Both the position numbers and the translations under genes were made by a program. From Hyphomicrobiaceae bacterium (lineage in GTDB: Bacteria > Pseudomonadota > Alphaproteobacteria > Rhizobiales > Hyphomicrobiaceae), in contig JALHMB010000004.1 in the NCBI GenBank assembly GCA_022844275.1, forward strand, positions 186,001-250,000: a DNA stretch of 64,000 nt, read 5' to 3'. The notes under the pieces were generated by a model, which was not told where the DNA came from, made no database searches, and saw only the letters and a program-made list of their open reading frames with translations. The stretch's first letter is position 1; the number at the start of each line of letters is the position of its first letter. Positions 1-9,977 of the stretch are shown here, piece by piece.

Positions 1-873
1 GGCGTTGCCGGGTTCAGGCCTTCTCCTGGCCTCGTGCCATCGGAGCGCCCTGTCTCGCTCAGTCCGTTTCCGGTCACCGGCCCCATGGGGCGCACGATCG
101 AGGATCTTCATCTGCTGCTCAAGGCGCAGGCCGACGGCGACAAGATCGATCCCTTTGCCGGGAGCGGCAGCGAGGAACTGCCCGAAACGCTCGGCAACAT
201 CGATCTGGGCTCGATCCGTGCGGCCTTCTCGACGGATCTCGGCTGCGCTCCCGTGGATGCCGACATTGCCGCGCTCTTCGAGCAGCGCACGCGTACATTC
301 CGCTCGGTTTTTGCCGAGACGAGCAACCGCCATCCCGACTTCACGAACGTGCACGAGGCCTTCGAGATCCTGCGCGGTGTGAATTTCGTGGCGGCGCATC
401 GCGAGCGGCTCGAAAAGCATCGCGATCTGCTCGGCCCCAATGTCATCGACAATACCGAGCGCGGCTTGAAGTATTCGCTCGGCGATGTTTCCTGGGCCAA
501 TGTCGAGCAGACCAAGATCTACAAGCGCTATCTCGAATTCTTCGATGAGGTCGACGTTCTGATCTGTCCGGCAGCGGCGGTGTCGCCCTTCCCGCACGCG
601 CAGCTCTATGTGGACACGATCAACGGCGAGAAGATGCCGACGTACATGCGCTGGCTCGCAATCGCTTACGCCCTGACCACCGCGCTTCCTGCTGTCGCTG
701 TCATCCCCTGCGGCGTTGATCATCTGGGGATGCCTTTCGGCATTCAGGTGGCCGGCCCGAATGGTTCAGATGCCATGGTGCTCGAAGTCGCCCACGCGCT
801 GGAGCAGGTGCTGGCCGGGAATCCGGACACGGTGCGGCCCATTCCCGATCTGGCGAAGCTTGCTCCGACCTGA
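1..873 (+). CDS. Amidase signature family hydrolase, C-terminal part (5' end outside window)
   Basis: The reading frame is open from base 1 and continues without a stop to a TGA at 871-873, so the gene enters from the left and about 290 C-terminal residues are visible. The segment GFRPSPGLVP at the very start, followed by a GPMGRTIEDL stretch, is typical of amidase signature enzymes just after their catalytic Ser-Ser-Lys core, which must lie upstream. The C-terminal AGPNGSDAMVLEVAHALE resembles the usual family ending. These enzymes hydrolyse amide bonds; the substrate cannot be told. A stand-alone amidase is more likely than GatA because the sequence diverges from GatA in this half. The next gene follows within 7 bases and may be co-transcribed. 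Confidence 0.8.
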   Translation, partial: GVAGFRPSPGLVPSERPVSLSPFPVTGPMGRTIEDLHLLLKAQADGDKIDPFAGSGSEELPETLGNIDLGSIRAAFSTDLGCAPVDADIAALFEQRTRTFRSVFAETSNRHPDFTNVHEAFEILRGVNFVAAHRERLEKHRDLLGPNVIDNTERGLKYSLGDVSWANVEQTKIYKRYLEFFDEVDVLICPAAAVSPFPHAQLYVDTINGEKMPTYMRWLAIAYALTTALPAVAVIPCGVDHLGMPFGIQVAGPNGSDAMVLEVAHALEQVLAGNPDTVRPIPDLAKLAPT

Positions 874-879
874 GAGGAG

Positions 880-1446
880 ATGACGAAAATCGCGATGAGC
901 GCCGAAAATTCATCGGTCACACAACTTCTGGCCGCGGCGACGTTCTCTGCCGAGCGTCATCGCGATCAGCGGCGTAAGGGCGAGCGCGTGACGCCCTACA
1001 TCAATCATCCCCTCGAAGTCGCGGAGCGCATCGCGCGCATCGGCGGCGTGCATGACATCGAGGTCCTGGTTGCGGCCATTCTGCACGACACGATCGAGGA
1101 TACCGAGACCACCGCCGAGGAGATCGAGCAGCAATTCGGTCCGACGGTCGCATCGCTGGTGCTCGAGGTGACGGACGATCGCTCGCTCACCTCCATGGAA
1201 AGAAAACGCCTGGAGATCGAGCACGCACCTCTGCTCACGCCGCGCGCCAAGCTCATCAAGCTTGCCGACAAGATCTGCAATGTCGCCGACACCGAGGCCA
1301 ATCCGCCGACGAGCTGGACGCGCCAGCGCCGCCGTGACTATCTCGACTTTGCCGAGCAGATCGCATTGGGATGCCGGGGGACGAATGCTGCGCTGGATGC
1401 CGAGTTCGACCGCGTGCTGGCCAGTGCACGGGCCCATCTGAGCTGA
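880..1446 (+). CDS. Stand-alone HD-domain (p)ppGpp hydrolase-like protein (SpoT HD / MESH1 type)
   Basis: A 188-residue protein made almost entirely of an HD hydrolase domain. It shows INHPLEVA near residue 48, ILHDTIEDTE near residue 70 and KLADKICNVAD near residue 130, the three motifs that carry the metal and substrate residues of the SpoT hydrolase domain. No synthetase, TGS or ACT domain follows, and the length fits a small alarmone hydrolase. It would be expected to remove pyrophosphate from (p)ppGpp or a related nucleotide in the cytoplasm; this is family inference. The start is uncertain: ATG at 880 abuts GAGAGGAG, while ATG at 895 lies about 15 bases behind it. It starts 7 bases after the amidase stop. 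Confidence 0.8.
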   Translation: MTKIAMSAENSSVTQLLAAATFSAERHRDQRRKGERVTPYINHPLEVAERIARIGGVHDIEVLVAAILHDTIEDTETTAEEIEQQFGPTVASLVLEVTDDRSLTSMERKRLEIEHAPLLTPRAKLIKLADKICNVADTEANPPTSWTRQRRRDYLDFAEQIALGCRGTNAALDAEFDRVLASARAHLS

Positions 1447-1461
1447 GACACTGTCAGCTTC

Positions 1462-1875
1462 TTACTTGTCCCATCGACCACTGGTGATCCGCGGCAAGTG
1501 TGCGGTATCCGCGACGTAGAGATACACCCAGGTCTCCAGCGTCTCGCCGCTCTGCAGCCGCACGGTCCGCCGCACGCGCTCGTACTCGCCTTGGCGCCGA
1601 TGGCCGGGCGTGATGCCCTCATAAGGATCGAGCCAGACGAAGATGCTCTCGGCATCGTCGAGACGCAGAACCTCGCCCTGGACGACGTCCGATGGCTGGG
1701 CGGCCGCGATCATGACCGGGAATGTGCCGAGATCGAAGAGGCGACCAGGAATGGTCGCCTCGCCGAGACTGGTGCTTACCTTCTTGAGGCGGGCCCGCAT
1801 GTCCGCCCCAAGCTCACCGCGCGCCCGCGTCAGCAGAGTGCCGTAGACGAAAAGGAGGTCGTTCCTCTCGCTCAT
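1462..1875 (-). CDS. Gamma-glutamylcyclotransferase (AIG2/GGCT-like) family protein
   Basis: A 137-residue protein with the N-terminal FVYGTLL motif that forms the substrate-binding loop of the GGCT fold, and LDPYEGI near residue 82, which holds the expected catalytic glutamate. The remainder has the beta-barrel pattern of the family, with GEYERVRRTVRL matching the usual Y-x-R-x-x-V segment. Such proteins release 5-oxoproline from gamma-glutamyl compounds or act on related amines; the substrate here is unknown. Its ATG overlaps the stop of the upstream VOC gene by 4 bases, so the two are probably one translationally coupled minus-strand unit. Confidence 0.82.
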   Translation of the reverse strand: MSERNDLLFVYGTLLTRARGELGADMRARLKKVSTSLGEATIPGRLFDLGTFPVMIAAAQPSDVVQGEVLRLDDAESIFVWLDPYEGITPGHRRQGEYERVRRTVRLQSGETLETWVYLYVADTAHLPRITSGRWDK

Positions 1876-2288
1876 TCGCGGACCTGGTGGACCTCGATGA
1901 TGTTGCCGGCCGGGTCATAGAAGAAGATCTGCTCCCAGCCCTTCATGGCCCAGGCGCCAAAATCCGAGTAGGGGATCCCCTTCGCTTCCAGGCGTTTCTT
2001 GAAGGCCGCGATGTCGTCCGTGCGGAAGGCAAGATGGCCCCTCTCCAGCGGATTGACGGCCTGCCCGGTCTTGAAGCCGATCTTGAGATCCTGCTCGGCG
2101 AGGTGGAACTGGGTCGCCTCATTGCGCCCATCCGAGAGGAAAGACACGTTTCCGGCGTAGCCCTGCTCCTTGTCCCGATTTCCCGCGAGTCCGGGCTCGG
2201 TCTTCATCTCCATCACATCCCGGTAGAACGCATCGAGACCAGGGACGTCCTTGGTGCACAGATTTACGTGGTGGAACTTGATCTGCAT
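1872..2288 (-). CDS. VOC (glyoxalase/bleomycin-resistance/dioxygenase) family protein
   Basis: A 138-residue protein with two beta-alpha-beta-beta-beta repeats typical of the vicinal oxygen chelate superfamily. It begins IKFHHVNLCTKDV, with a likely first metal-ligand His; a second His sits in GHLAFRTDDI; and it closes with DPAGNIIEVHQ, which holds the usual metal-binding Glu. I start it at the ATG at 2288 because AGGAGA lies 6-7 bases upstream; the frame stays open further upstream but that extension is Arg/Gln-rich and unlike the family. The reaction cannot be assigned. Its TGA overlaps the ATG of the GGCT-like gene, forming a two-gene unit. Confidence 0.82.
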   Translation of the reverse strand: MQIKFHHVNLCTKDVPGLDAFYRDVMEMKTEPGLAGNRDKEQGYAGNVSFLSDGRNEATQFHLAEQDLKIGFKTGQAVNPLERGHLAFRTDDIAAFKKRLEAKGIPYSDFGAWAMKGWEQIFFYDPAGNIIEVHQVRE

Positions 2289-2542
2289 GCTCGTCTCCTG
2301 GTTGTTTCCTCGTTGTTCCTGTTCATCCCGCCAGTGCCGGCGGTTGGGGCGGCCCGTCCGGGATTGATATTGCACGCCTCATGGGAGCGCGGTCAGGGCC
2401 GCACCGTCAAGGCTGATGAGCCGCCAGCGGGCGCCTCGGCGGTGCGCGGAGGGCACGACGGGAAACTTCCCTGGCGGCCTCTCCCCGCCTCTTTGCCGCG
2501 GCCTATAGCCAAGCGTGAGCGGCTGCAATAGAAAGCGGCCCC

Positions 2543-5500
2543 ATGCCCAAGCGTACAGACATCAAATCGATTCTCATCATTGGTGCCGGCCCGATCGTCA
2601 TCGGCCAAGCCTGCGAATTCGATTACTCGGGGACCCAGGCGTGCAAGGCGCTCCGGGCCGAGGGCTACCGCATTATCCTCGTCAATTCCAATCCGGCGAC
2701 GATTATGACGGACCCGGATCTGGCAGACGCGACCTATATCGAGCCGATCACGCCCGAGATCGTCGCCATGATCATCGAGAAAGAGCGGCCCGACGCTCTG
2801 CTCCCGACCATGGGCGGACAGACGGCACTCAACACCGCACTGGCGCTCGCCAGGATGGGCGTGCTCGAAAAGTTCGGCGTCGAGATGATCGGCGCGCGCG
2901 CAGAGGCCATCGACAAGGCAGAGGACCGCAAGCTTTTCCGCGAGGCCATGGACCGTATCGGCCTGGAAAGCCCGCGCGCAGCCATTGCGTCCTCGCCGCC
3001 GATCCGTGACGCGGAAGGCAATATCGTCAGGTACGACACGGCGACTGGCCACGCCGAAGCCATGCGGCTTCTGGATACCATCGGCTTGCCTGCCATCATC
3101 CGTCCCGCCTTCACGCTCGGCGGCACGGGCGGCGGCGTCGCCTACAACCGGGAAGAGTTCGAGCAGATCGCCCGCTCGGGCATCGATGCCTCGCCGGTCG
3201 GGCAGATCCTCATCGACGAGAGCCTGCTCGGTTGGAAGGAGTACGAGATGGAGGTCGTCCGCGACAAGGCGGACAACTGCATCATCATCTGCTCCATCGA
3301 GAACGTCGACCCCATGGGCGTGCATACGGGGGACTCGATCACCGTCGCCCCGGCGCTCACGCTTACGGACAAAGAATACCAGATCATGCGCAATGCCTCG
3401 ATCGCGGTACTACGCGAGATCGGGGTGGAGACGGGCGGCTCGAACGTGCAGTTCGCCGTGAATCCGGACGACGGGCGCCTCGTCGTCATCGAGATGAACC
3501 CGCGCGTGTCGCGCTCGTCCGCGCTGGCATCCAAGGCCACGGGCTTTCCGATTGCAAAAATTGCGGCCAAGCTCGCTGTCGGCTACACGCTCGACGAGCT
3601 GGAGAACGATATAACCGGCGGCGCCACGCCTGCTTCCTTCGAGCCGACCATCGACTACGTGGTCACGAAGATCCCGCGCTTTGCCTTCGAGAAGTTCCCG
3701 GGTGCCGATCCCACGCTGACGACCGCGATGAAGTCCGTTGGCGAGGTCATGGCCATCGGCCGCACCTTCGGCGAGAGCCTGCAGAAGGCCCTGCGCGGCC
3801 TCGAAACCGGCCTCACCGGCCTCGATGACGTGACATTCGAGGGGCTGGGCGGCAGCGACGACAAGAACGTCGTGCGGGCCGCGCTCGCCCATCCGACACC
3901 GGATCGCCTTTTGAAAGTCGCGCAGGCCATGCGCATGGGCGTCGACCACGAGCAGATCTATGCCTCCTGCCGCATCGACCCGTGGTTCCTCGCGCGTATG
4001 CAGGAGATCATCGACGAGGAGGCTCGCGTCATCGCGCACGGGCTTCCGGAGAACGTGGAGGCGCTGCGCGACCTCAAGGCCATGGGCTTCTCGGACGCGC
4101 GGCTAGCGAAGCTTGCGCGCAAGAAGGAAGCGGACGTGCGCGCGCTGAGGAAGAAGCTCGGCCTCGTGCCGGTCTTCAAGCGTATCGACACCTGCGCTGC
4201 CGAGTTCGCCTCGCCGACGCCCTACATGTACTCGACCTACGAGCGCGGGCTGTTCGATGCACCCGTCTGCGAAGCCTATCCGACGGACAAGAAGAAGATC
4301 GTGATTCTCGGCGGTGGGCCGAACCGCATTGGCCAAGGCATCGAGTTCGATTACTGCTGCTGCCACGCCTGCTTTGCGCTCACGGATGCCGGCTTCGAGA
4401 CCATCATGGTCAACTGCAACCCGGAAACCGTCTCGACGGACTATGACACCTCGGACCGGCTCTACTTCGAGCCGCTCACCGCCGAGGATGTGCTCGAGAT
4501 TATCCGCGTCGAGCAGTCGAACGGCACGCTCGCGGGCGTGATCGTCCAGTTCGGTGGCCAGACACCGCTGAAGCTCGCGCAGGCGCTCGAAGATGCCGGC
4601 GTGCCGATCCTCGGTACGTCGCCCGATGCGATCGATCTCGCTGAGGACCGCGATCGCTTCAAGGCCCTCATCGACAAGCTCGGGCTCAAGCAGCCCGAGA
4701 GCGGCATCGCGCGCTCGCCCTCCGAGGCCCGCGCTGTCGCCGACGGCATCGGCTATCCGATAGTGATCCGGCCGTCCTACGTGCTCGGTGGCCGCGCCAT
4801 GGAGATCGTCGCCGATGGCGGCGAGGTGGACCGCTACATCCAGCGTCTCTCCGCGACGCTCGACCGGCCCTCCGAGCTCATCGTCTCCGAGAGCCGGCCA
4901 CTGCTCATCGACCGCTATCTCTCAGGCGCGATCGAGGTCGATGTGGATTGCCTGAGCGACGGCAAGGACACGTTCGTTGCCGGCATCATGGAACATATCG
5001 AGGAGGCGGGCGTTCACTCCGGCGACTCAGCCTGCTCGCTTCCGGTCCACTCGCTCGACAGCGCCATCGTCATCCGCCTCGAGAAGCAGACCCGCGACCT
5101 GGCGTTGGCGCTTAACGTGGTCGGGCTCATGAACGTCCAGTACGCGATCAAAGGCAAAGAGATCTACGTCATCGAGGTGAACCCGCGGGCGAGCCGTACG
5201 GTGCCGTTCGTCGCCAAGGCCATCGGGCTTCCGGTCGCGAGCATCGCGGCGCGGATCATGGGCGGGGCGTCGCTCAAGAGCTTCGGCCTCAAGCCGCGCA
5301 AGCTCGATCACATCGCGGTCAAGGAAGCGGTGTTCCCCTTTGCCCGCTTCCCTGGCGTGGACCCCATCCTAGGACCGGAGATGCGCTCGACGGGCGAGGT
5401 CATGGGCATCGATACGGATTTCGGGCTCGCCTTTGCCAAGAGCCAGCTCGGCGCCGGCCAGTCCCTGCCCGACAAGGGCACGGTCTTCGTGTCGCTCAAG

Positions 5501-5878
5501 GAAGCGGACAAGGACGGCATTCTGGGCGCCATGCGGGAACTCGTCGATATGGGCTTCCGCATTCTCGCGACGCGGGGCACCAAGCGTCACCTCGAGCAGC
5601 ACGGCATTCCCTGCGAACACGTGAACAAGGTTCTGGAAGGCCGCCCGCACATCGTCGACGCCATGAAGAATGGGGACGTGGACCTCGTTTTCAATACAAC
5701 CGAGGGTGCCAAGGCGCTGGCCGACTCCAAGGACATCCGGCGCACGGCCTTGCTCAACCGCATTCCCTATTGTACGACTCTTGCAGGAGCGATCGCCGTA
5801 ACCGGTGCCATTAAGGCCCTGCGACGCGGTCACCTTAAAGTAGCGCCACTTCAGGCCTATATTAGCCGCACCGCCTGA
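2543..5878 (+). CDS. carB: Carbamoyl-phosphate synthase large subunit
   Basis: At 1111 residues it has the usual CarB length and the internal duplication of two ATP-grasp halves. The first half opens with [20 protein letters not shown] and the second, near residue 590, with [23 protein letters not shown]-grasp motifs such as [20 protein letters not shown] and its counterpart [20 protein letters not shown] are complete. The last ~150 residues form the allosteric MGS-like domain. With CarA, not in this window, it makes carbamoyl phosphate from glutamine, bicarbonate and two ATP for arginine and pyrimidine synthesis. greA follows 109 bases downstream on the same strand. Confidence 0.98.
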   Translation: MPKRTDIKSILIIGAGPIVIGQACEFDYSGTQACKALRAEGYRIILVNSNPATIMTDPDLADATYIEPITPEIVAMIIEKERPDALLPTMGGQTALNTALALARMGVLEKFGVEMIGARAEAIDKAEDRKLFREAMDRIGLESPRAAIASSPPIRDAEGNIVRYDTATGHAEAMRLLDTIGLPAIIRPAFTLGGTGGGVAYNREEFEQIARSGIDASPVGQILIDESLLGWKEYEMEVVRDKADNCIIICSIENVDPMGVHTGDSITVAPALTLTDKEYQIMRNASIAVLREIGVETGGSNVQFAVNPDDGRLVVIEMNPRVSRSSALASKATGFPIAKIAAKLAVGYTLDELENDITGGATPASFEPTIDYVVTKIPRFAFEKFPGADPTLTTAMKSVGEVMAIGRTFGESLQKALRGLETGLTGLDDVTFEGLGGSDDKNVVRAALAHPTPDRLLKVAQAMRMGVDHEQIYASCRIDPWFLARMQEIIDEEARVIAHGLPENVEALRDLKAMGFSDARLAKLARKKEADVRALRKKLGLVPVFKRIDTCAAEFASPTPYMYSTYERGLFDAPVCEAYPTDKKKIVILGGGPNRIGQGIEFDYCCCHACFALTDAGFETIMVNCNPETVSTDYDTSDRLYFEPLTAEDVLEIIRVEQSNGTLAGVIVQFGGQTPLKLAQALEDAGVPILGTSPDAIDLAEDRDRFKALIDKLGLKQPESGIARSPSEARAVADGIGYPIVIRPSYVLGGRAMEIVADGGEVDRYIQRLSATLDRPSELIVSESRPLLIDRYLSGAIEVDVDCLSDGKDTFVAGIMEHIEEAGVHSGDSACSLPVHSLDSAIVIRLEKQTRDLALALNVVGLMNVQYAIKGKEIYVIEVNPRASRTVPFVAKAIGLPVASIAARIMGGASLKSFGLKPRKLDHIAVKEAVFPFARFPGVDPILGPEMRSTGEVMGIDTDFGLAFAKSQLGAGQSLPDKGTVFVSLKEADKDGILGAMRELVDMGFRILATRGTKRHLEQHGIPCEHVNKVLEGRPHIVDAMKNGDVDLVFNTTEGAKALADSKDIRRTALLNRIPYCTTLAGAIAVTGAIKALRRGHLKVAPLQAYISRTA

Positions 5879-5987
5879 GGCCCTTGCCAAGGGGGTCCGG
5901 ACGGGGGAAGCTGGCGTTATTCCCGTGGATTGTTGCGACTGATTCGGCGGTATCGGCTAGGTGCCGGGCCGGTTGGGAGACTTGGAT

Positions 5988-6467
5988 ATGGCGATGGAAA
6001 AGGTTCCGATGACGACCGAGGGCTTCCAGAAGCTCGAGACGGAGCTGCACCGCCTCAAAGCGGTGGAACGTCCACGGATTATCCAGGCCATCGCCGAGGC
6101 ACGCGCGCACGGAGACTTGAGCGAGAACGCGGAGTACCACGCGGCCAAGGAGGCCCAGGGGCTGAATGAGTCCAGGGTCGCCGACCTCGAGGACAAGCTC
6201 TCGCGCGCCGAGGTCATCGATACGACCAAAATGTCCGGCGACAAGATCAAGTTCGGCGCAACCGTCAGCCTCATCGACGAGGACACCGACGAGAAGGTCA
6301 AATACAAGATCGTCGGCGAGACGGAAGCTGACGTCCGCGAGGGCAAGGTGTCGATCAGCTCGCCGATCGCGCGCGCGCTCATCGGCAAGGGCAAGGGCGA
6401 GAACGTCGAGGTGACGACGCCCAAGGGCTCAAAGTCCTACGAGATCGTCAAGGTCGAGTGGAAGTAG
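5988..6467 (+). CDS. greA: Transcription elongation factor GreA
   Basis: A 159-residue protein, the normal GreA size. The N-terminal coiled coil is clear (residues ~10-75: [36 protein letters not shown]), and the C-terminal FKBP-like domain includes [21 protein letters not shown]. GreA stimulates the RNA polymerase intrinsic cleavage reaction to rescue backtracked complexes. I chose ATG 5988 because GGGAGA lies 7 bases upstream; an in-frame GTG at 5961 gives a nine-residue extension lacking a comparable site. A hairpin plus T-run follows at 6508-6547. Confidence 0.96.
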   Translation: MAMEKVPMTTEGFQKLETELHRLKAVERPRIIQAIAEARAHGDLSENAEYHAAKEAQGLNESRVADLEDKLSRAEVIDTTKMSGDKIKFGATVSLIDEDTDEKVKYKIVGETEADVREGKVSISSPIARALIGKGKGENVEVTTPKGSKSYEIVKVEWK

Positions 6468-6783
6468 TCCCGGGCTCACGGTCTCCGCGCAGCAAATTCA
6501 CAACAGCCGGCCGCCACTCCGACAGGAGGGCGGCCGCGATTATTTTTGGCCCTCGCCCTCGCCGCGGTCGATGGGCGATTCTGCTGGTTTTCTCGGCACA
6601 TCCGGCCGTTTCGAGACCTGATTGCAGAAAAGTAACTTGAACGCAGATTACTGCTTGGTTTTAAGGGCGGTTGTCCGTTAGACAGCCCCACAGCCTTTTG
6701 TTCAGAGCGGCACGAACGTGGAAGGGCGGCGTGCCGGCGAGCTGAGGTGCCTCGAAGTCTTGTCTATTGGGAGGAAGGTTCTA
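6468..6783. other. Intergenic region greA to TAXI transporter
   Basis: This 316-base gap holds the greA terminator in its first third and then a more AT-rich stretch (about 6600-6670) where the transporter promoter should lie. I see no convincing gene. The segment at 6765-6780 carries GGGAGGAAGG, the ribosome-binding site of the next gene. Confidence 0.6.
6508..6547 (+). terminator. Rho-independent terminator after greA
   Basis: CGGCCGCC at 6508-6515 pairs with GGCGGCCG at 6529-6536 around a 13-base loop, and a TTATTTTT tract follows at 6540-6546. This is a classical intrinsic terminator 40 bases behind the greA stop. Confidence 0.8.
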
Positions 6784-7746
6784 ATGAAGCGTCTACTTGC
6801 GCTCACGGCGGGTGTTGCCGTGGCATTCAGCGTGGCGGCGGCTGTTGCGCAGACCAAGCAGCTTTCGATTACTACGGGCGGAACCGGCGGCGTTTACTAT
6901 CCGCTCGGTGGCGGCTTCGCCAGCATCATCGGCAAGAACATCCCGAACACGACGGCTGCCGCGGAAGTGACGGGCGGTTCGGTCGCCAATCTGCAGCTCA
7001 TCGGCTCGGGCCGCGCGGACATCGCATTCGCTCAGGTGGATGCATCGTGGGATGCCATCAACGGTACCGACAAGTTTACGAGCGGCAAGCTGCCGATCCA
7101 GGCACTCACCGTCATGTACCCGAACCACATGCACGTCGTGACCATCGACGGCACCGGCATCACCAAGATCGAGGACATCAAGGGCAAGCGCGTTTCGACC
7201 GGCTCGCCGGGCAGCGCCACCGAGGTGTTCGCATTCCGCGTCATCGAGGCGGCCGGCCTCGACAAGGACAAGGACATGAAGCGTGAGCGTCTCGGCGTCG
7301 CCGAGAGCGTCAACGCGATCAAGGATAAGAAGATCGACGCCTTCTTCTGGGTCGGAGGACTGCCGACTGCCGCGGTGACGGACCTTGGCGCAACGCCCGG
7401 CGTGAAAATCCGCTTGATCGACATCGCGCAGAACGTCGACAAGATGGTGGCCAAGTACGGCAAGATCTACTCGGCGACCGTCATCCCGAAGGGTACTTAC
7501 GGCGGGCAGGAGACCGACAACAAGAACGTGGCCGTCTGGAACATCATGGCGGTCAACGCGAGCATGCCGGCTGATCTCGCCTATCAGCTTACCAAGCTGA
7601 TGCTGGAGAAGCGCGAAGAGCTGGCGCTTACGCACAAGGAAGCCTTGAACATCAAGGTCGAGAACCAGACCCAGGCCAAGGCGGGCGTCCCGTTCCATCC
7701 CGGCGCGCTCAAGTATTTCGCCGAGAAGGGCATCAAGGTCGACTGA
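6784..7746 (+). CDS. TAXI family TRAP transporter solute-binding protein
   Basis: A 320-residue periplasmic protein with an evident signal peptide (residues 1-22, MKRLLALTAG start, cleavage near AAVAQ). The mature part begins QLSITTGGTGGVYYPLGGGF, the hallmark of TAXI-type TRAP binding proteins, and continues with GGSVANLQLIGSGRADIAF. It should capture an organic anion, often glutamate-like or a carboxylate, and deliver it to the fused membrane subunit encoded downstream. The start at 6784 is supported by GGGAGGAAGG 6-8 bases upstream. A hairpin separates it from the permease gene, which would favour more binding protein than permease. Confidence 0.92.
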   Translation: MKRLLALTAGVAVAFSVAAAVAQTKQLSITTGGTGGVYYPLGGGFASIIGKNIPNTTAAAEVTGGSVANLQLIGSGRADIAFAQVDASWDAINGTDKFTSGKLPIQALTVMYPNHMHVVTIDGTGITKIEDIKGKRVSTGSPGSATEVFAFRVIEAAGLDKDKDMKRERLGVAESVNAIKDKKIDAFFWVGGLPTAAVTDLGATPGVKIRLIDIAQNVDKMVAKYGKIYSATVIPKGTYGGQETDNKNVAVWNIMAVNASMPADLAYQLTKLMLEKREELALTHKEALNIKVENQTQAKAGVPFHPGALKYFAEKGIKVD

Positions 7747-7768
7747 CCTCGTCTCGTCTACAAAATGA

Positions 7769-7803
7769 AAAGCCGCCGGCGCTTCATGCTCCGGCGGCTT
7801 TGC
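7769..7803 (+). terminator. Hairpin between binding protein and permease genes (attenuator or partial terminator)
   Basis: AAAGCCGCCGG at 7769-7779 is the exact reverse complement of CCGGCGGCTTT at 7791-7801, with an 11-base loop. It sits 22 bases after the binding-protein stop and 55 bases before the permease start. The T-run is short (3 T), so read-through is likely. It could also be an mRNA-stabilising stem. Confidence 0.65.
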
Positions 7804-7856
7804 CTATAAGAGCCGGCGCGCAACGACGCCTCTGAGCATCCGGGAAGGAGCACTCA

Positions 7857-9929
7857 ATGAGCCAGGAACAGGGGAGCGTTTCGTCGGTCTCGGCGGCGAA
7901 TGCCGGTGAGCTGAGCGAGGACGCGCGCAAGGCCGTCGAGAAGTACATCGAAGAGGAGGAGGGTGCGGTCAATCGCGTAGGCGGCTGGGTCGGCTACTTC
8001 ATCACCGGCATCGCCATCGCCTCGACGCTGTTCCATCTCTACGCGGCCTACGACATCGTGCCGACGCACATCCTGCGCCCAGGCCATGTCGGCATCGTGC
8101 TCGTTCTTGTCTTCCTGCTGTTTCCGATCGCCGCCCGCTATCGCGACCAGATCCGCTGGTGGGACTGGATCTTCGCCGCTGCCGCTGCCGGGACCGTAAT
8201 TTACATACTCGCGCAAGGCGCGGATTTCGGCGACTACGCCACGGCGCCAACGCCTGTCCAAGTTTGGGTCGGCGTTCTCTTTATCGCACTCGTACTCGAG
8301 GCGACGCGGCGGACGACCGGCATCATCATGCCGATCGTCGCGATCTCCTTCATGCTCTACGTCATCTTCGGCAAGTATCTGCCGGCGCCATGGACGCACC
8401 GCGGCTACGACGTCGACCGCCTCGTTGCACATCTCTACATGACGCTCGAAGGCATCTTCGGCTCAGCCGTCGACGTCTCGTCGAGCCTGATTATTCTCTT
8501 CACGATCTTCGGTGCCATCTTGCAGGCCTCGGGCGCCGGCAAGTTTTTCATCGACTTCTCGTTCGCGGCCATGGGCGGACGGCGCAACTCAGCCGGCCGC
8601 GCGGTCGTGCTGTCGTCCTTCCTCATGGGCGGACCATCGGGCTCCGGCGTCGCGACGACGGTGACGATCGGGACTGTCGCGCATCCCATGCTCGCCAAGG
8701 CCGGCTACGAGAAGAATGCGGCCGGCGGCCTGCTAGCAGCGGGCGGTCTCGGCGCGATCATCTCGCCGCCCGTGCTCGGTGCCGCGGCCTTCCTGATCGC
8801 CGAATACCTCAAGATCTCGTACATCGAGGTCATCTGGATGGCGATCATCCCGACGCTGCTCTACTACTTCGGCATCTTCGTAATGGTCGAGCTCGACGCC
8901 AAGAAGTATGGCGCGGCCGGCAGTGACCTGATGGTCGAGAAGGGGACGCTCTGGAGGCTCACGAAGGGCTACTGGTTCCACTTCGGCTCGCTGATCTCGA
9001 TCGTCGTGTTCATGCTCATGGGCTTCTCGCCCGTGCTCTCCGTCTTCTGGGCGACCATGATGGCGATCCTGGTCAGCTACTTCCGCTGGGACACGGCGCT
9101 CTGGCCGCGCAAGCTCGCCAAGGCCCTCCAGGAAGGGACGACCGGCGTCCTCAATGTTGCGCCGACCTGCGCGGCCGCAGGCATCATCGTCGGCAGCGTC
9201 ACGCTCACCGGGCTCGCGCAGAAGTTTGCCGATATCATCATCACGTATGCCGGCGGCAGCCTGATCCTCACGGCGATCTACACGTCGTTGATCGTCTGGA
9301 TCGTCGGTCTCGCCGTGCCGGTGACGGCGTCCTACATCCTCTGCGCGGTGATCGCCGCGCCGGCCCTCATCAAGCTCGGCGTCCCCGACTTCGCCGCGCA
9401 CATGTTCATCTTCTACTATGCCGTGCTCTCGGAGGTCTCGCCGCCGACGGCGCTGTCACCTTTCGCGGCCGCGGCCATCACCGGCGGCAATCCCTATAAG
9501 ACGACGCTACAGTCGTGGAAGTACACGATGCCGGCATTCCTCGTGCCGTTCGTGTTCGTGCTCGATCCGCTCGGGATAGGGCTTCTGATGAAGGTGCCGC
9601 GGGATGGCAACTGGTTCGATGTTCTCGAGATCACCCTCGAGACGGGCGCCGGCATCGCGCTGCTCGCATTTGCCTTCCAGCGCTACTATCGCACGCGCAC
9701 GAACGGCACCGAGACGGCACTCTTCGCGATTGCGGGCGTCTTGATGGTTCTGCCGACCATTGTTGCGGCCATGCTGAAGCCGATCATCGGTATCGATGTT
9801 TCGGGCTATATCCCACTGCTGCCCGCGCTTGGGCTGCACGTCGGATACAACGTCATCCTCGCCGTGTTGATCTTCTTCGCCGCTCATTCGATGCAGCGCA
9901 TGCGAGGACCCGTGCCGGTGACGGGCTGA
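7857..9929 (+). CDS. TRAP transporter permease, fused 4TM/12TM (DctQM-like) subunit of the TAXI system
   Basis: A 690-residue membrane protein with many hydrophobic segments. The first quarter resembles the small subunit and the remainder the large one, including GGRRNSAGRAVVLSSFLMGG and SGSGVATTVTIGTVAHPML around residues 240-280 and ISPPVLGAAAFLIAEYLKIS near residue 300. Such fused permeases pair with TAXI binding proteins to drive sodium- or proton-coupled uptake of organic acids across the inner membrane. AAGGAG lies 7 bases before the ATG at 7857. It ends convergently with trkH. Confidence 0.92.
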   Translation: MSQEQGSVSSVSAANAGELSEDARKAVEKYIEEEEGAVNRVGGWVGYFITGIAIASTLFHLYAAYDIVPTHILRPGHVGIVLVLVFLLFPIAARYRDQIRWWDWIFAAAAAGTVIYILAQGADFGDYATAPTPVQVWVGVLFIALVLEATRRTTGIIMPIVAISFMLYVIFGKYLPAPWTHRGYDVDRLVAHLYMTLEGIFGSAVDVSSSLIILFTIFGAILQASGAGKFFIDFSFAAMGGRRNSAGRAVVLSSFLMGGPSGSGVATTVTIGTVAHPMLAKAGYEKNAAGGLLAAGGLGAIISPPVLGAAAFLIAEYLKISYIEVIWMAIIPTLLYYFGIFVMVELDAKKYGAAGSDLMVEKGTLWRLTKGYWFHFGSLISIVVFMLMGFSPVLSVFWATMMAILVSYFRWDTALWPRKLAKALQEGTTGVLNVAPTCAAAGIIVGSVTLTGLAQKFADIIITYAGGSLILTAIYTSLIVWIVGLAVPVTASYILCAVIAAPALIKLGVPDFAAHMFIFYYAVLSEVSPPTALSPFAAAAITGGNPYKTTLQSWKYTMPAFLVPFVFVLDPLGIGLLMKVPRDGNWFDVLEITLETGAGIALLAFAFQRYYRTRTNGTETALFAIAGVLMVLPTIVAAMLKPIIGIDVSGYIPLLPALGLHVGYNVILAVLIFFAAHSMQRMRGPVPVTG

Positions 9930-9944
9930 GATCTGGAAGGGCTT

Positions 9945-9977
9945 GGTGGGGCTGGAGCTGCGATGCTCAGCCCCGCC
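9945..9977. terminator. Possible bidirectional hairpin between convergent permease and trkH genes
   Basis: GGTGGGGCTG at 9945-9954 can pair with CAGCCCCGCC at 9968-9977 with one wobble pair and a 13-base loop. It overlaps the trkH stop codon and has no T-run, so terminator activity is only suggested. Confidence 0.3.
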
